64,000 nt of DNA from Algorimicrobium algoritergicola. Lineage in GTDB: Bacteria > Bacteroidota > Bacteroidia > Flavobacteriales > Flavobacteriaceae. The translations under genes were made by a program, and so were the position numbers. Positions 47,877 to 56,584 of this stretch are shown here, in pieces. The stretch is from positions 310,001-374,000 of the forward strand of contig NZ_VSKL01000001.1 in assembly GCF_008086165.1 (NCBI RefSeq), given 5' to 3'. The notes below the pieces were generated by a model that saw nothing but the letters and a program-made list of their open reading frames with translations, did no database searches and was not told the origin of the DNA. Position 1 is the stretch's first letter; each line of letters opens with the position of its first letter.

Positions 47877-49712
47877 ATGGCAAGATCTAGACTTAAATCA
47901 TTAAAAGATAAAGAAAAAACTAGTTTAAGAAAGTCCTTTAGTGCATTAATTTACATTCCGCGGTTTTTTAAAGAAATTTGGAAAACGAATAAAAAACGAT
48001 TCCTTTTATCTGCCATTTGTCGATTAATTGGGGCCTTTTTGCCTGTAATAATTCTTTGGGTAGGTAAGATTATTATTGATGAAATTATCCTTCAATCTGG
48101 TAACGAAGCAACCGATTTCAACCGACTTTGGACTTTTGTTGGTCTCGAGTTTGGTTTAATAGTTCTTTCAGATTTAATGAGTCGCGCCATTTCACTTACG
48201 GATAGTTTACTGGGAGATGCCTACTCTATTAATTCATCTGTAACCATTATAAAAAAGACGAATCAAATAGATATTAGTCTTTTAGAAGATTCCGAATTTT
48301 ATGATAAGCTGGAACGCGCCAGAACGCAAACTGCAGGACGTGTAGGCCTTATGTCCAATGCCTTGGGCGAAATACAAAGCCTTATATCTATAGCCACACT
48401 GGTTGCTGGATTAATATATTTTGAACCTTATTTAATAATTTTACTAGTACTCAGTATTATTCCTTCTTTTATTAATGAAATTTGGTTTAGTCAGCAGCAA
48501 TACTCATTAGCTAGAGGTTGGACAGCCGAAAGACGCGAATTAGATTATCTCCGTTTTATAGGTGCCAACAATCAAACCGCTAAAGAAATTAAACTTTTTG
48601 GCCTGACGGATTTTATTGTAGATCGTTTTAAAAACCTCTCCGAAGAATATTTTCAATTAAATAAAAAACTAGCTGTAAAACGTTCCGCTTTGGGTTTTGT
48701 GTTTAATGTTTTAGGAACCTTAAGTTATTATGGTGCTTATATTTTTATAATTTACCGCGTTGTTTCTGGCGTTATCACGTTAGGTGAATTGACATTTTTA
48801 TCTGGATCATTCAACAGATTAACGCGAAATCTTCAAGACTTCTTTTCAAAGTTTACCAGGATTACAGAAAGCGCACTTTATTTAAAAGATTACTTTGAGT
48901 TTATTGATTTGTCTATTGTTCCAAAACATGAAGAAGATCAACCAATTCCTGAAAAAATTATGTCAGGTTTCGAATTTAAGGATGTGCATTTTTCCTATCC
49001 AGATTCTGATAATGAAATTTTGAAAGGTGTGAATTTTAAAATTTTCGCTGGCGAAAAAATGGCTTTTGTTGGTCAAAATGGTGCCGGAAAAACAACACTT
49101 ACAAAATTGCTATTGCGTTTTTATGAACCTACTTCTGGAGAAATTTTATTAGATGGTATTAATATTAATCGCTTTAAAAAAGACGCTTATCAAAAATATT
49201 TTGGTGTCATTTTTCAGGATTTCTTCCGGTATGAATTCACTGTAAAGGAAAATATTGCCGTTGGTGATATTGCTGAATTAAATAATCAAGAAAAAATTAA
49301 ACATGCTGCCGAATTAAGTTTAGCAAGCGAAGTCATTTCAGAATTAAAAAAAGGCTACGACCAACAACTTGGAAAGCGCTTTGCTAAAGGGCAAGAGCTC
49401 TCTGGAGGGCAATGGCAAAAAGTAGCTTTAGCTAGAGCGTACATGAAAAATGCCGAAGTGATGATTTTAGATGAACCAACTTCCGCATTAGATGCTAAAG
49501 CAGAGAGTGATGTTTTTAAACGTTTTATTGGCTTAACCCAGGGAAAAACAAGCATCATTATATCCCATAGATTCAGCACGGTCAGGCAAGCGGATCGTAT
49601 TTTAGTTTTGGAGGAAGGCAAAATTTTAGAAATTGGCACGCACGAACAATTGATGGCTAATCACGCGTTATATGCGCAACTCTTCCAGCTGCAAGCTGAA
49701 GGATATCAATAA
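47877..49712 (+). CDS. ABC exporter, fused permease-ATPase
   Basis: A 611-residue half-transporter. The N-terminal membrane domain has about six helices (e.g. LLSAICRLIGAFLPVIILWVG, LISIATLVAGLIYF). The C-terminal nucleotide-binding domain has Walker A GQNGAGKTT, signature LSGGQWQKVALARAY, Walker B VMILDEPTSALDA and H-loop ISHRFSTVRQADRI. As a homodimer it would export lipid, peptide or drug. The substrate is not readable. It follows the suf cluster but is likely a separate unit; DUF2480 follows 19 bp later. Confidence 0.9.
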   Translation: MARSRLKSLKDKEKTSLRKSFSALIYIPRFFKEIWKTNKKRFLLSAICRLIGAFLPVIILWVGKIIIDEIILQSGNEATDFNRLWTFVGLEFGLIVLSDLMSRAISLTDSLLGDAYSINSSVTIIKKTNQIDISLLEDSEFYDKLERARTQTAGRVGLMSNALGEIQSLISIATLVAGLIYFEPYLIILLVLSIIPSFINEIWFSQQQYSLARGWTAERRELDYLRFIGANNQTAKEIKLFGLTDFIVDRFKNLSEEYFQLNKKLAVKRSALGFVFNVLGTLSYYGAYIFIIYRVVSGVITLGELTFLSGSFNRLTRNLQDFFSKFTRITESALYLKDYFEFIDLSIVPKHEEDQPIPEKIMSGFEFKDVHFSYPDSDNEILKGVNFKIFAGEKMAFVGQNGAGKTTLTKLLLRFYEPTSGEILLDGININRFKKDAYQKYFGVIFQDFFRYEFTVKENIAVGDIAELNNQEKIKHAAELSLASEVISELKKGYDQQLGKRFAKGQELSGGQWQKVALARAYMKNAEVMILDEPTSALDAKAESDVFKRFIGLTQGKTSIIISHRFSTVRQADRILVLEEGKILEIGTHEQLMANHALYAQLFQLQAEGYQ

Positions 49713-49718
49713 ATAAAT

Positions 49719-49726
49719 TAACTTTG
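49719..49726 (+). promoter_or_regulatory. -7 element (TAACTTTG) in front of the DUF2480 gene
   Basis: TAACTTTG fits TAnnTTTG and ends 4 bases before ATG 49731, so the transcript would have almost no leader. Same geometry as glyS and thiL. Confidence 0.5.
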
Positions 49727-49730
49727 TATT

Positions 49731-50237
49731 ATGGAAGAAGAAATAATTAATCGCGTTGCAAATAGCAAACTCGTCACCTTTGATTTGGAAGATTACTACC
49801 CAAAAGGGTATCGTATGACGTTAGATATTAAGGATTGGTTGCTAGAAGGAATTGTGCTCCGTGAAAAGGATTTTAGAGAACAGGTTAAAAACCACGATTG
49901 GCAACAATATCAAGATGCCTATGTGGCTATTCATTGCTCCACAGATGCTATTGTGCCTGCTTGGGCTTATATGCTCATCACTATTTCTTTGGAATCTATT
50001 TCCAAAAAAACAGTGTTAGGCGATTTAGATTTACTAGAAAGCACACTATATCAAGAAATTATTTCAAATTTAGATGTTTCCGAATTTCAAGATAAAGCTG
50101 TTATTATTAAAGGTTGCTCTAAAAAACCGGTTCCTGTAAATGCTTACCTCATGATTACCAACAAACTAAAACCTATTGCAAAATCAATAATGTTTGGCGA
50201 AGCTTGCTCAAGTGTGCCATTATTTAAAAGAAAATAG
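49731..50237 (+). CDS. DUF2480 family protein
   Basis: A 168-residue soluble protein of the DUF2480 family, conserved across Bacteroidota: VTFDLEDYYPKGYRMTLDIKDWLLEGIVLREKDFR (in parts), WQQYQDAYVAIHCSTDAIVPAWAYMLI, then VIIKGCSKKPVPVNAYLMI and a C-terminal SIMFGEACSSVPLFKR. Cys and His in VAIHCSTDAIVP and GEACSSVP could bind metal. Function unknown. It starts 19 bp after the ABC exporter and has its own near-leaderless promoter element. Confidence 0.88.
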   Translation: MEEEIINRVANSKLVTFDLEDYYPKGYRMTLDIKDWLLEGIVLREKDFREQVKNHDWQQYQDAYVAIHCSTDAIVPAWAYMLITISLESISKKTVLGDLDLLESTLYQEIISNLDVSEFQDKAVIIKGCSKKPVPVNAYLMITNKLKPIAKSIMFGEACSSVPLFKRK

Positions 50238-50245
50238 TATTTTTG
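50238..50245 (+). promoter_or_regulatory. -7 element (TATTTTTG) of the DUF3078 gene
   Basis: TATTTTTG follows the DUF2480 stop immediately and lies 36 bases before the ATG at 50282. Fits TAnnTTTG; no clear -33 partner. Confidence 0.45.
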
Positions 50246-50281
50246 TAAGATTATAAATCACCAATTAATCCATAAAACCCT

Positions 50282-51244
50282 ATGAAAAGAATATTTACTA
50301 TCGGTTTAGTGCTGCTTGCGACAGCCTCGTTTTCGCAAACAAAGGAGGAATTAAAAGAGCAAAAATCTGAAAAACAAGCTGCTGCCGATGCTTTGCAAGC
50401 AGAAGCTGACGATTTACAAAAGCAAATTGACGCCTTTCCTGGTTGGAAATTTGGTGCGTTTGGTACAATAGGTGCTAGTTTTTCTGAATTTAACAATTGG
50501 TATGGCCAAGGAACGCCTAATAACGCTTCTGGAAACATAACGATTACGGTTAATCCTTATGCAAAATTAGATCGCGAAAAATATTTCTGGTATAACACAG
50601 GAAATATTAACTTAAGCTGGGTGAAATTTGACGACAAAGACGATCCAACAGACGATGGTAGCTTTAGAGAAGCTAATGATGTTTTTAATGTAACATCACT
50701 TTTTGGTTATAAAATAGCTAAAAATTTGGCTGCTTCTACGCTTGCTGAATACCGTACAACATTGATTAACAACTTTAATGACCCTGGGTATTTGGACGTT
50801 GGTGTTGGTGTAACATGGACACCTATTGAAAACTTAGTAGTGGTAGTTCACCCATTAAACTACAACTTTGTTTTTGCTGAAAATGATGCTATTTTTCAAT
50901 CGTCTTTAGGTGCGAAAGTCGTTGCTAATTATGGTCGTTCTTTTGGAAAGCTGGATTTCAATTCGAATCTTTCTGCTTTTATGAGTTATGAAGATTCTAA
51001 TCTATCTAACTGGACTTGGATTAATGCTATTAGCTATAAATTATGGAAAGGTATTGGATTAGGTTTTGAACTTGGTTTAAGAGACAACAAGCAAGAAGCT
51101 GTTAATTTTGCTTTCAAACAATATGAAGGGCGTTTGGCTAGCAATGGTGGTATTGTTGATCCTACTGATCCACAGCCAACCTTTGATAATGTAGATAATG
51201 ATTTACAAGTATATTATACATTTGGTTTGAGCTATGCTTTTTAA
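50282..51244 (+). CDS. DUF3078 outer-membrane beta-barrel-like protein
   Basis: A 320-residue exported protein: signal MKRIFTIGLVLLATASFSQT, then a 30-residue coiled-coil stretch (KEELKEQKSEKQAAADALQAE), then a beta-barrel of about 12 strands (GWKFGAFGTIGASFSEFNNWY ... YFWYNTGNINLSW ... LGFELGLRDNKQEAV) ending in aromatic FGLSYAF. This fits the DUF3078 outer membrane family of Bacteroidota. No enzyme motif. It ends with a strong terminator; the convergent PBP gene lies beyond. Confidence 0.88.
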   Translation: MKRIFTIGLVLLATASFSQTKEELKEQKSEKQAAADALQAEADDLQKQIDAFPGWKFGAFGTIGASFSEFNNWYGQGTPNNASGNITITVNPYAKLDREKYFWYNTGNINLSWVKFDDKDDPTDDGSFREANDVFNVTSLFGYKIAKNLAASTLAEYRTTLINNFNDPGYLDVGVGVTWTPIENLVVVVHPLNYNFVFAENDAIFQSSLGAKVVANYGRSFGKLDFNSNLSAFMSYEDSNLSNWTWINAISYKLWKGIGLGFELGLRDNKQEAVNFAFKQYEGRLASNGGIVDPTDPQPTFDNVDNDLQVYYTFGLSYAF

Positions 51245-51266
51245 ATCAAACTTATTATTATAAATA

Positions 51267-51300
51267 CAAAAAGCTCCAAAGTTATACTTCGGAGCTTTTT
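51267..51300 (+). terminator. Terminator of the DUF3078 gene
   Basis: AAAAAGCTCC ... GGAGCTTTTT inverted repeat with T-run on each strand. It also lies at the end of the convergent penicillin-binding protein gene, so it can act both ways. Confidence 0.85.
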
Positions 51301-51318
51301 ATATTTAGAGTCTTTTTG

Positions 51319-53577
51319 CTATTCGTCTCCTTTAAATTCTTTGGTGTTTTTCTTACTCTTAAATAGTTTTTTCAACCAACCATCTTCCTTTTCCAATTTA
51401 CAATCTAAATCGTTTAACACATCATTACTTGGTGTTTCAAATGTGCTTTTGGTAATTGCGTTAAATTTAGAATCGTTGTTCAATTTCTGATAAAAATGAG
51501 CAAACATGGGTAAAGCTGAATTTGCACCTTGACCTAAAGCTGTTGTTTTAAAACCGATGTTGTAGTTATCATTCCCAACCCACGTAATGGTTACTAAATT
51601 GGGTGTTATGGCTACAAACCAACCATCTTTATTATCTTGTGTCGTTCCTGTTTTTCCAGCAATGGTATTGTTCAGTTTATAGGTGTTTCGCAATCGTGAA
51701 GCTGTTCCACTATTAACCGTTGCTTTCATCATTTCCAATAAAACTTGTCTGGTATAATCGCTAAACGCTTGTTTTTCTAAAATTTCAGGTTTAAAATCAA
51801 CAATTACGTTTCCGTTTTTATCTTCAATTTTAGTTATCATATAAGGTTTTACACCGTAGCTGTTATTCACAAAGCTAGCATAGGCGCCTATTAATTCCTT
51901 CAACGTAATTTCAGCAACACCTAATGCTAATGACGGTTGCGAAGGCAACTCTTTAGTAATACCCATTTTTTGCGCTTGCTCTTGAACTTTGGAAATACCA
52001 ACATCATTTAAAACTTTTACTGCAATGGTATTTACCGAATTGCTCAACGCCATTTCCAAATTGTAATTGATATCCGTTTTTTCGTTGGGATCTTGACCTG
52101 CATTGGTTGGTGTCCAGTTTTTGTAGTTGGTATAGGTTACGGCATCAATGGAATAATATGAACAAGGTTTCATGCCATTTTCAATAGCTGCTGTGTACAC
52201 AAATGGTTTAAAGGTTGAGCCGACTTGACGTTCACTTTGAGATACATGGTCATACTTAAAATAGCGGTAATCAATACCGCCAATATAGGTTTGAATAGCA
52301 CCCGTTTTTGGGTCGATAGACAACATACCTGTATTTAAAAGTTTAAGGTAATGTTGTAAGCTATCCTTTGTTGAAAGCATTTGTGTACTATCACCTTTCC
52401 ATGAAAATATATCCATGTTGCGTTTTACTGATAACGAATCGTCTATCGCTTTTTCTGAAATACCTGCCTTTTTTAAGCGCTGATATTCTGGTAAACTTTG
52501 CATGGCTTTTTTAAATACGCTTTTATTGGATGTCCAGGGTGCGTTTTTGCCATGCGATGCTTCGTAAGCCACTTGCAGCCTGGAAAGATGTTCTGCCATA
52601 GCTTCTTCCGCCATGGTTTGCATTGTGGCATTTAACGTGGTGTGAACAATTAATCCATCTTTATAAATATTGTACGAATCACCATTTGGCTTTTTATATT
52701 CTTTAATAACAGCTTGCAATTGCTGTTTAACTTGCGCTCTAAAATAGGGTGCCAATCCCAAATCGTGATTAAAGGAATGATACTTTAAAATAAGCGAATC
52801 GGTTTTTAATGTGGCGGCTTTAGATGCTTCTAAATAATCATATTTTACCATTTGATCCAAAACCACATTACGTCGAGACTGACTTCTTTCAACCGATTTT
52901 CTGGGATTGAAATAGGTTGTCGCTTTTAGCGTTCCTACTAAAGTTGCCGCTTCAGGAATAGTTAATTGCACAGCCGATTTATTAAAAAACTTTTGCGAAG
53001 CACTTTCTATACCATAGGTATTATCTGAAAACGGAACGGTATTTAAATAGAGCGTTAAAATTTCTTGTTTGGAATACACATCTTCAATGCGTTGGGCTAC
53101 AATAGATTCTTTAAACTTATTGATGAGCATACTGAAAAGCGCATAATTTTTTCGACCATATAAGTTTTTAGCCAGCTGTAAGGTGATGGTGCTTCCACCT
53201 CCTGCCGATTTATCTTGAAGTAGTATATTTTTAATAAACACACGCAGTAAACTCACATTATCAACGCCATCATGTTCGTAAAAACGAGCATCTTCAGTTG
53301 CCACCAACGCATCAATCAAATGTTTAGGAAACTCCTCATATTCGAGCGGTTGCCTATCATAAATATAAAATTTGCCAATTAATTTTTCATCCTGATCTAA
53401 AACCTGCGTGGCTTCTGCTTGTTTTAAAGCACCTAATTCGGCATGTGTTGGCACTTTTCCAAACAATCCAAAATAAATACTAGCATATAGCAATACAAAG
53501 AATAAAATGATAGCAGCCAATACAATTAGCGACCATTTCACCCATGTTTTTTTAAGGAATACATTTAGTTTTTCCAT
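51319..53577 (-). CDS. Class A penicillin-binding protein (PBP1A-like)
   Basis: A 752-residue bifunctional cell wall synthase. N-terminal membrane anchor ~16-36 (LIVLAAIILFFVLLYASIYF). Glycosyltransferase domain: ATEDARFYEHDGVD (catalytic Glu), GGGSTITLQLAKNLYGRK and SKQEILTLYLNTV. Transpeptidase domain: active Ser in ERQVGSTFKPFVY (S-x-x-K), SNSVN (S-x-N) and KTGTTQDNKDGW (K-T-G). It polymerises and cross-links peptidoglycan in the periplasm. Length is normal. hflX lies 63 bp upstream on the same strand. Confidence 0.95.
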   Translation of the reverse strand: MEKLNVFLKKTWVKWSLIVLAAIILFFVLLYASIYFGLFGKVPTHAELGALKQAEATQVLDQDEKLIGKFYIYDRQPLEYEEFPKHLIDALVATEDARFYEHDGVDNVSLLRVFIKNILLQDKSAGGGSTITLQLAKNLYGRKNYALFSMLINKFKESIVAQRIEDVYSKQEILTLYLNTVPFSDNTYGIESASQKFFNKSAVQLTIPEAATLVGTLKATTYFNPRKSVERSQSRRNVVLDQMVKYDYLEASKAATLKTDSLILKYHSFNHDLGLAPYFRAQVKQQLQAVIKEYKKPNGDSYNIYKDGLIVHTTLNATMQTMAEEAMAEHLSRLQVAYEASHGKNAPWTSNKSVFKKAMQSLPEYQRLKKAGISEKAIDDSLSVKRNMDIFSWKGDSTQMLSTKDSLQHYLKLLNTGMLSIDPKTGAIQTYIGGIDYRYFKYDHVSQSERQVGSTFKPFVYTAAIENGMKPCSYYSIDAVTYTNYKNWTPTNAGQDPNEKTDINYNLEMALSNSVNTIAVKVLNDVGISKVQEQAQKMGITKELPSQPSLALGVAEITLKELIGAYASFVNNSYGVKPYMITKIEDKNGNVIVDFKPEILEKQAFSDYTRQVLLEMMKATVNSGTASRLRNTYKLNNTIAGKTGTTQDNKDGWFVAITPNLVTITWVGNDNYNIGFKTTALGQGANSALPMFAHFYQKLNNDSKFNAITKSTFETPSNDVLNDLDCKLEKEDGWLKKLFKSKKNTKEFKGDE

Positions 53578-53640
53578 GAATTATAGAAACGTTAGAATCG
53601 AAATTTTATGCAAAATTCGTGTAGAAATTCTGATGTGTTT

Positions 53641-54852
53641 TTATTCTTCTTCCTCGTAATCTGGATATAAAAAGTGATTATAAGGAAAACGTGTTACGTG
53701 AATTTCCCGAACCTCGTCATAAACGCGCTTTTTAAATTCTTTCATATTCTGCTTGTTTAAGGCTGAAATAAATAAGGCATTATTACCAACCCGATTCATC
53801 CAGGTTTTTTGCCATTCTTGCAAGGAATAATGTGCTTCGGTACGTTCTACTTCTAAATCTGTTTCGTCATACGGTTCTGCTTGATAGGCATCTATTTTAT
53901 TAAAAACCATAATGGTTTCTTTATCAGCACTATCAATTTCACCTAATACTTTATTAACCGAGTCTATATGTTCTTCAAAATTAGGGTGCGAAATATCCAC
54001 GACGTGCAATAACAAATCGGCTTCGCGAACCTCATCCAAGGTACTTTTAAAACTATCTACCAATTGGGTTGGCAGCTTTCTAATAAATCCTACGGTATCG
54101 GTTAATAGGAATGGTAAATTTTGAATAACCACTTTCCGAACCGTTGTATCTAATGTGGCAAATAGTTTGTTTTCGGCAAATACATCACTTTTACTAATGG
54201 TATTCATCAGTGTAGATTTTCCAACGTTTGTGTAACCAACAAGTGCTACACGAACCATTTTACCACGATTACCACGTTGCACAGCCATTTGTTTGTCAAT
54301 GGTCTTAATTTTATCTTTTAGGAGGGCTATTTTATCCCGAACAATACGTCTATCTGTTTCAATTTCTGTTTCACCAGGTCCACGCATTCCAATACCACCT
54401 TTTTGGCGTTCCAAGTGTGTCCACATCCCTTTTAGTCGCGGTAACAAGTATTCACATTGCGCCAATTCCACTTGGGTTCTAGCATAGCTTGTTTGGGCAC
54501 GTTGGGCAAAAATATCTAGGATTAAATTGGTTCTATCCAGAACTTTACACTCCAATACTTTACTAATATTTCGTTCTTGAGCAGCGGATAATTCATCATC
54601 AAAGATGGCTGTTCCAATATCGTTTTCTTCAATAAATTTTCGGACTTCCTCCATTTTACCTTTTCCAATAAAGGTTTTTGGATTTGGTATATCCATTTTT
54701 TGAGTAAAGCGTTTTAAAACCTCTCCACCTGCGGTGTAAGTAAGAAACTCCAACTCATCCAAATATTCTTTAGATTTGTCTGCGTCCTGACTTTTTGTAA
54801 TGACACCAATTAATACGGCACGTTCGTGCGTGATATCTATTTTTTCTATCAT
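53641..54852 (-). CDS. hflX: GTPase HflX
   Basis: A 403-residue ribosome-associated GTPase that can split stalled 70S ribosomes. The N-terminal HflX domain includes NPKTFIGKGKMEEVRKF and AQCEYLLPRLKGMWTHLERQ, then RGPGETEIETDRR. The G domain has G1 GYTNVGKST, G3 DTVGFIRKLP and G4 NKID. ATG 54852 (MIEKIDITHERAVLIG) is chosen; nine further codons upstream would run into the promoter element at 54867. It is transcribed ahead of the PBP gene. Confidence 0.95.
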   Translation of the reverse strand: MIEKIDITHERAVLIGVITKSQDADKSKEYLDELEFLTYTAGGEVLKRFTQKMDIPNPKTFIGKGKMEEVRKFIEENDIGTAIFDDELSAAQERNISKVLECKVLDRTNLILDIFAQRAQTSYARTQVELAQCEYLLPRLKGMWTHLERQKGGIGMRGPGETEIETDRRIVRDKIALLKDKIKTIDKQMAVQRGNRGKMVRVALVGYTNVGKSTLMNTISKSDVFAENKLFATLDTTVRKVVIQNLPFLLTDTVGFIRKLPTQLVDSFKSTLDEVREADLLLHVVDISHPNFEEHIDSVNKVLGEIDSADKETIMVFNKIDAYQAEPYDETDLEVERTEAHYSLQEWQKTWMNRVGNNALFISALNKQNMKEFKKRVYDEVREIHVTRFPYNHFLYPDYEEEE

Positions 54853-54866
54853 AAGCTTTAAAAGTA

Positions 54867-54874
54867 CAAAGTTA
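54867..54874 (-). promoter_or_regulatory. -7 element of hflX (TAACTTTG)
   Basis: On the minus strand TAACTTTG fits TAnnTTTG and lies 14 bases above ATG 54852, supporting that start. Confidence 0.5.
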
Positions 54875-54940
54875 AACAATTGTAGGCGGTTTAATTATTA
54901 TATTTTTAATGCGATTGCTTAAATTTTTGAGTGAGATGAA

Positions 54941-55000
54941 AAAAAACAGCAGAAAAGAATGAACCGTTTGGGCATCACTTTTTAACTGCTGTTTTTTTTT
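54941..55000 (-). terminator. Terminator at the end of the DUF6705-like array
   Basis: AAAAAACAGCAG ... CTGCTGTTTTTTTTT, with A/T runs outside the stem on each side and a ~33-base loop. It ends the minus-strand array 55018-58664 and could act in reverse too. Confidence 0.65.
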
Positions 55001-55017
55001 AAATAATGTTTTTGATT

Positions 55018-55561
55018 TTATTGTTTAATCAAAATTAAATTATCAGATGGTAAATACATGGGGATTTCTGATTGATTTTGATAATTATTACAATCATAAA
55101 AGCTACCATAATCCCCTAGCTCAAAATCTTCATACATTAATTGACTAGTATTATTTATATTTCTAATTAATTTGAAACCCGCTTGATTAAAACAATTATC
55201 TTCAGTATCCATAAAAAGGAATTCAAATTCTATTTGATCCCTGATGAAAATTTCTGAAATAGTATAATCTTCTATATCTGTTGCTTCTAAATTATCATTT
55301 AAAACTTGGTTGCTTACTATATTAATAGATATCGTTTTCATATGTTTTTTCTACTTGCGTGAACAAGGTGAATTCAAATGTTTATTGTATATTATTTACT
55401 TCACCAACCCAAGTCCCAACAAAATAAGGCAATTCATTATCTAAATCTTTTAAATAGGTACCATTTGGATAATCAAAACTATGCAATAGTAGAATCTGAG
55501 TAACTTGAGAGGTAGCACTACATGCAATAAACATGCGGAAAATTTTCAATATTGTTTTCAT
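55018..55561 (-). pseudogene. Split DUF6705-like lipoprotein gene
   Basis: Two minus-strand pieces together make one family member. The first, 55382-55561 (59 codons, MKTILKIFRMFIACSATSQ ... YPNGTYLKDLDNELPYFVGTWVGEVNN), aligns with the starts of the two intact paralogs upstream (GTYLKDVDNLFDKFIGTWTG at 56585-57148). It stops at TAA 55382. The second, 55018-55341 (107 codons), reads the C-terminal half and ends LILIKQ, like VMIKQ and TLDKQ of the paralogs. It is in a frame shifted by one relative to the first. So the gene has one nonsense codon and one frameshift around 55341-55382; reading through, TFEFTLFTQVEKT continues the family pattern. Originally about 180 residues. It could be expressed as two fragments, but decay is likelier. 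Confidence 0.75.
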
Positions 55562-55647
55562 AGTTTGAAAATGTAGACTTGGGTTTCAACGTAAGATAAC
55601 AGTAATTGTTGAAAATAAAAAAGCCTCTCAATACATGAGAGGCTTTT
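55559..55647 (-). repeat. 89-bp intergenic repeat, copy A (start region plus terminator)
   Basis: Nearly the same sequence as 56292-56380: both start at the ATG of a DUF6705-like gene, share GAAAATRTAGACTTGGGTTTC and GTAAGATAACAGTAATT, and end in a GAGAGGCTTT hairpin arm. It shows that leader and preceding terminator were duplicated together with the gene. Confidence 0.85.
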
Positions 55648-55651
55648 TTAT
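55617..55651 (-). terminator. Terminator of the 55665-56294 gene
   Basis: AAAAAAGCCTCTCA-ATACA-TGAGAGGCTTTTTT, a perfect stem with T-runs on both sides, 13 bp below the stop of the 209-residue lipoprotein gene. Confidence 0.85.
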
Positions 55652-55664
55652 TTTTAAAAATTAC

Positions 55665-56294
55665 TTATTGTTTTATCATGACATATTTGCCATAAGGTAT
55701 TCTGCTATCTGTTGGTGAGCCTTCCGGTATTATAGAATAACTACCAGTTATAACTGCTTTTAAATCGTTAACGTTACTATTTTGAGTATTAGGTATAGTT
55801 CTTAAAACAAGTTCACATTTTATATAATCTCTTAACGGATCCCGAAAACTCAAAAATACACTTCGTTCATTAGGACCACAGTTTTCACAACCTGGTAGAA
55901 ACTGGGATGGATTTATTCTGTTACCAAATATCTGGTGTTGAGATACGCCTATAGTTGTATTATCAATATTTGAAAGCGTGTTAACGAGTTCTACTCCATT
56001 TGAATCTATATATTGGAATTCACCATAAATGATATCTTCATAATATGAAATATTCTTATAGTTAGTATGATAATCCGATAATTTCTTGTTTATAATTATA
56101 GTAAGCTCTTCTTGTCCATTGGTATATTTCCAAGTACCGATAAACCTGTCGAAATCGTTATCAGTATCTTTATAATAGGCATTTTCTTGTCGAGGAACCT
56201 TCAAATCATCATAAATTGAAATAATTGGACTTTGCGCTTTGCAAGAAACTATTGAGAAAATAAATAAGAGTATAATATAAATTGGTGTTTTCAT
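55665..56294 (-). CDS. DUF6705-like lipoprotein
   Basis: A 209-residue lipoprotein (MKTPIYIILLFIFSIVSCKAQ, lipobox VSCK). The N-terminal third carries the family block NAYYKDTDNDFDRFIGTWKY, followed by strands ELTIIINKKLSDYH. The middle holds NQCENCGPNERSV-like text (PGCENCGPNERS with two Cys), and the C-terminus is PYGKYVMIKQ. This layout (Y-K-D-x-D-N-x-F-D-x-F-x-G-T-W, then a beta sandwich) resembles DUF6705 lipoproteins found in arrays in flavobacteria. Paralogs lie on both sides. Function unknown; lipid-anchored in the envelope. Confidence 0.78.
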   Translation of the reverse strand: MKTPIYIILLFIFSIVSCKAQSPIISIYDDLKVPRQENAYYKDTDNDFDRFIGTWKYTNGQEELTIIINKKLSDYHTNYKNISYYEDIIYGEFQYIDSNGVELVNTLSNIDNTTIGVSQHQIFGNRINPSQFLPGCENCGPNERSVFLSFRDPLRDYIKCELVLRTIPNTQNSNVNDLKAVITGSYSIIPEGSPTDSRIPYGKYVMIKQ

Positions 56295-56380
56295 GTTTTG
56301 AAAATATAGACTTGGGTTTCATTGTAAGATAACAGTAATTTTTGAAAATAAAAAAGCTTCCCAAATTAATGAGAGGCTTT
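56292..56380 (-). repeat. 89-bp intergenic repeat, copy B
   Basis: Second copy of the unit at 55559-55647, above the 55665-56294 gene. Its hairpin arm is degraded (AAGCTTCCC facing GAGAGGCTT), so termination is probably weaker here. Confidence 0.85.
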
Positions 56381-56403
56381 ACTATATCTTGATAATTTAA
56401 AAA

Positions 56404-56577
56404 TTATCCTACAGAAACACGTTTGAAATCTGTAATGGCAACATTAGCAAAAGATTCTAAATATTATGCAACAGTTTGCTTGTCATCTTTAATAAAACGC
56501 TGATCTAATAAACATTGTTCTTGATCTAAGGTTATGTTATCAAAAATAAAATTGTAACTCTCATGATAAGTTTTATT
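56404..56577 (-). pseudogene. Unidentified gene remnant inside the lipoprotein array
   Basis: One frame on the minus strand reads coding-like text for 57 codons: NKTYHESYNFIFDNITLDQE, QCLLDQRFIKDDKQTVA, an in-frame TAA, YLESFANVAITDFKRVSVG and a final TAA at 56404-56406. There is no start codon. It follows the stop of the 187-residue paralog by 7 bases. The text does not match the DUF6705-like paralogs, so this is the tail of another lost gene. Identity unknown. Confidence 0.5.
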
Positions 56578-56584
56578 TTTTATA

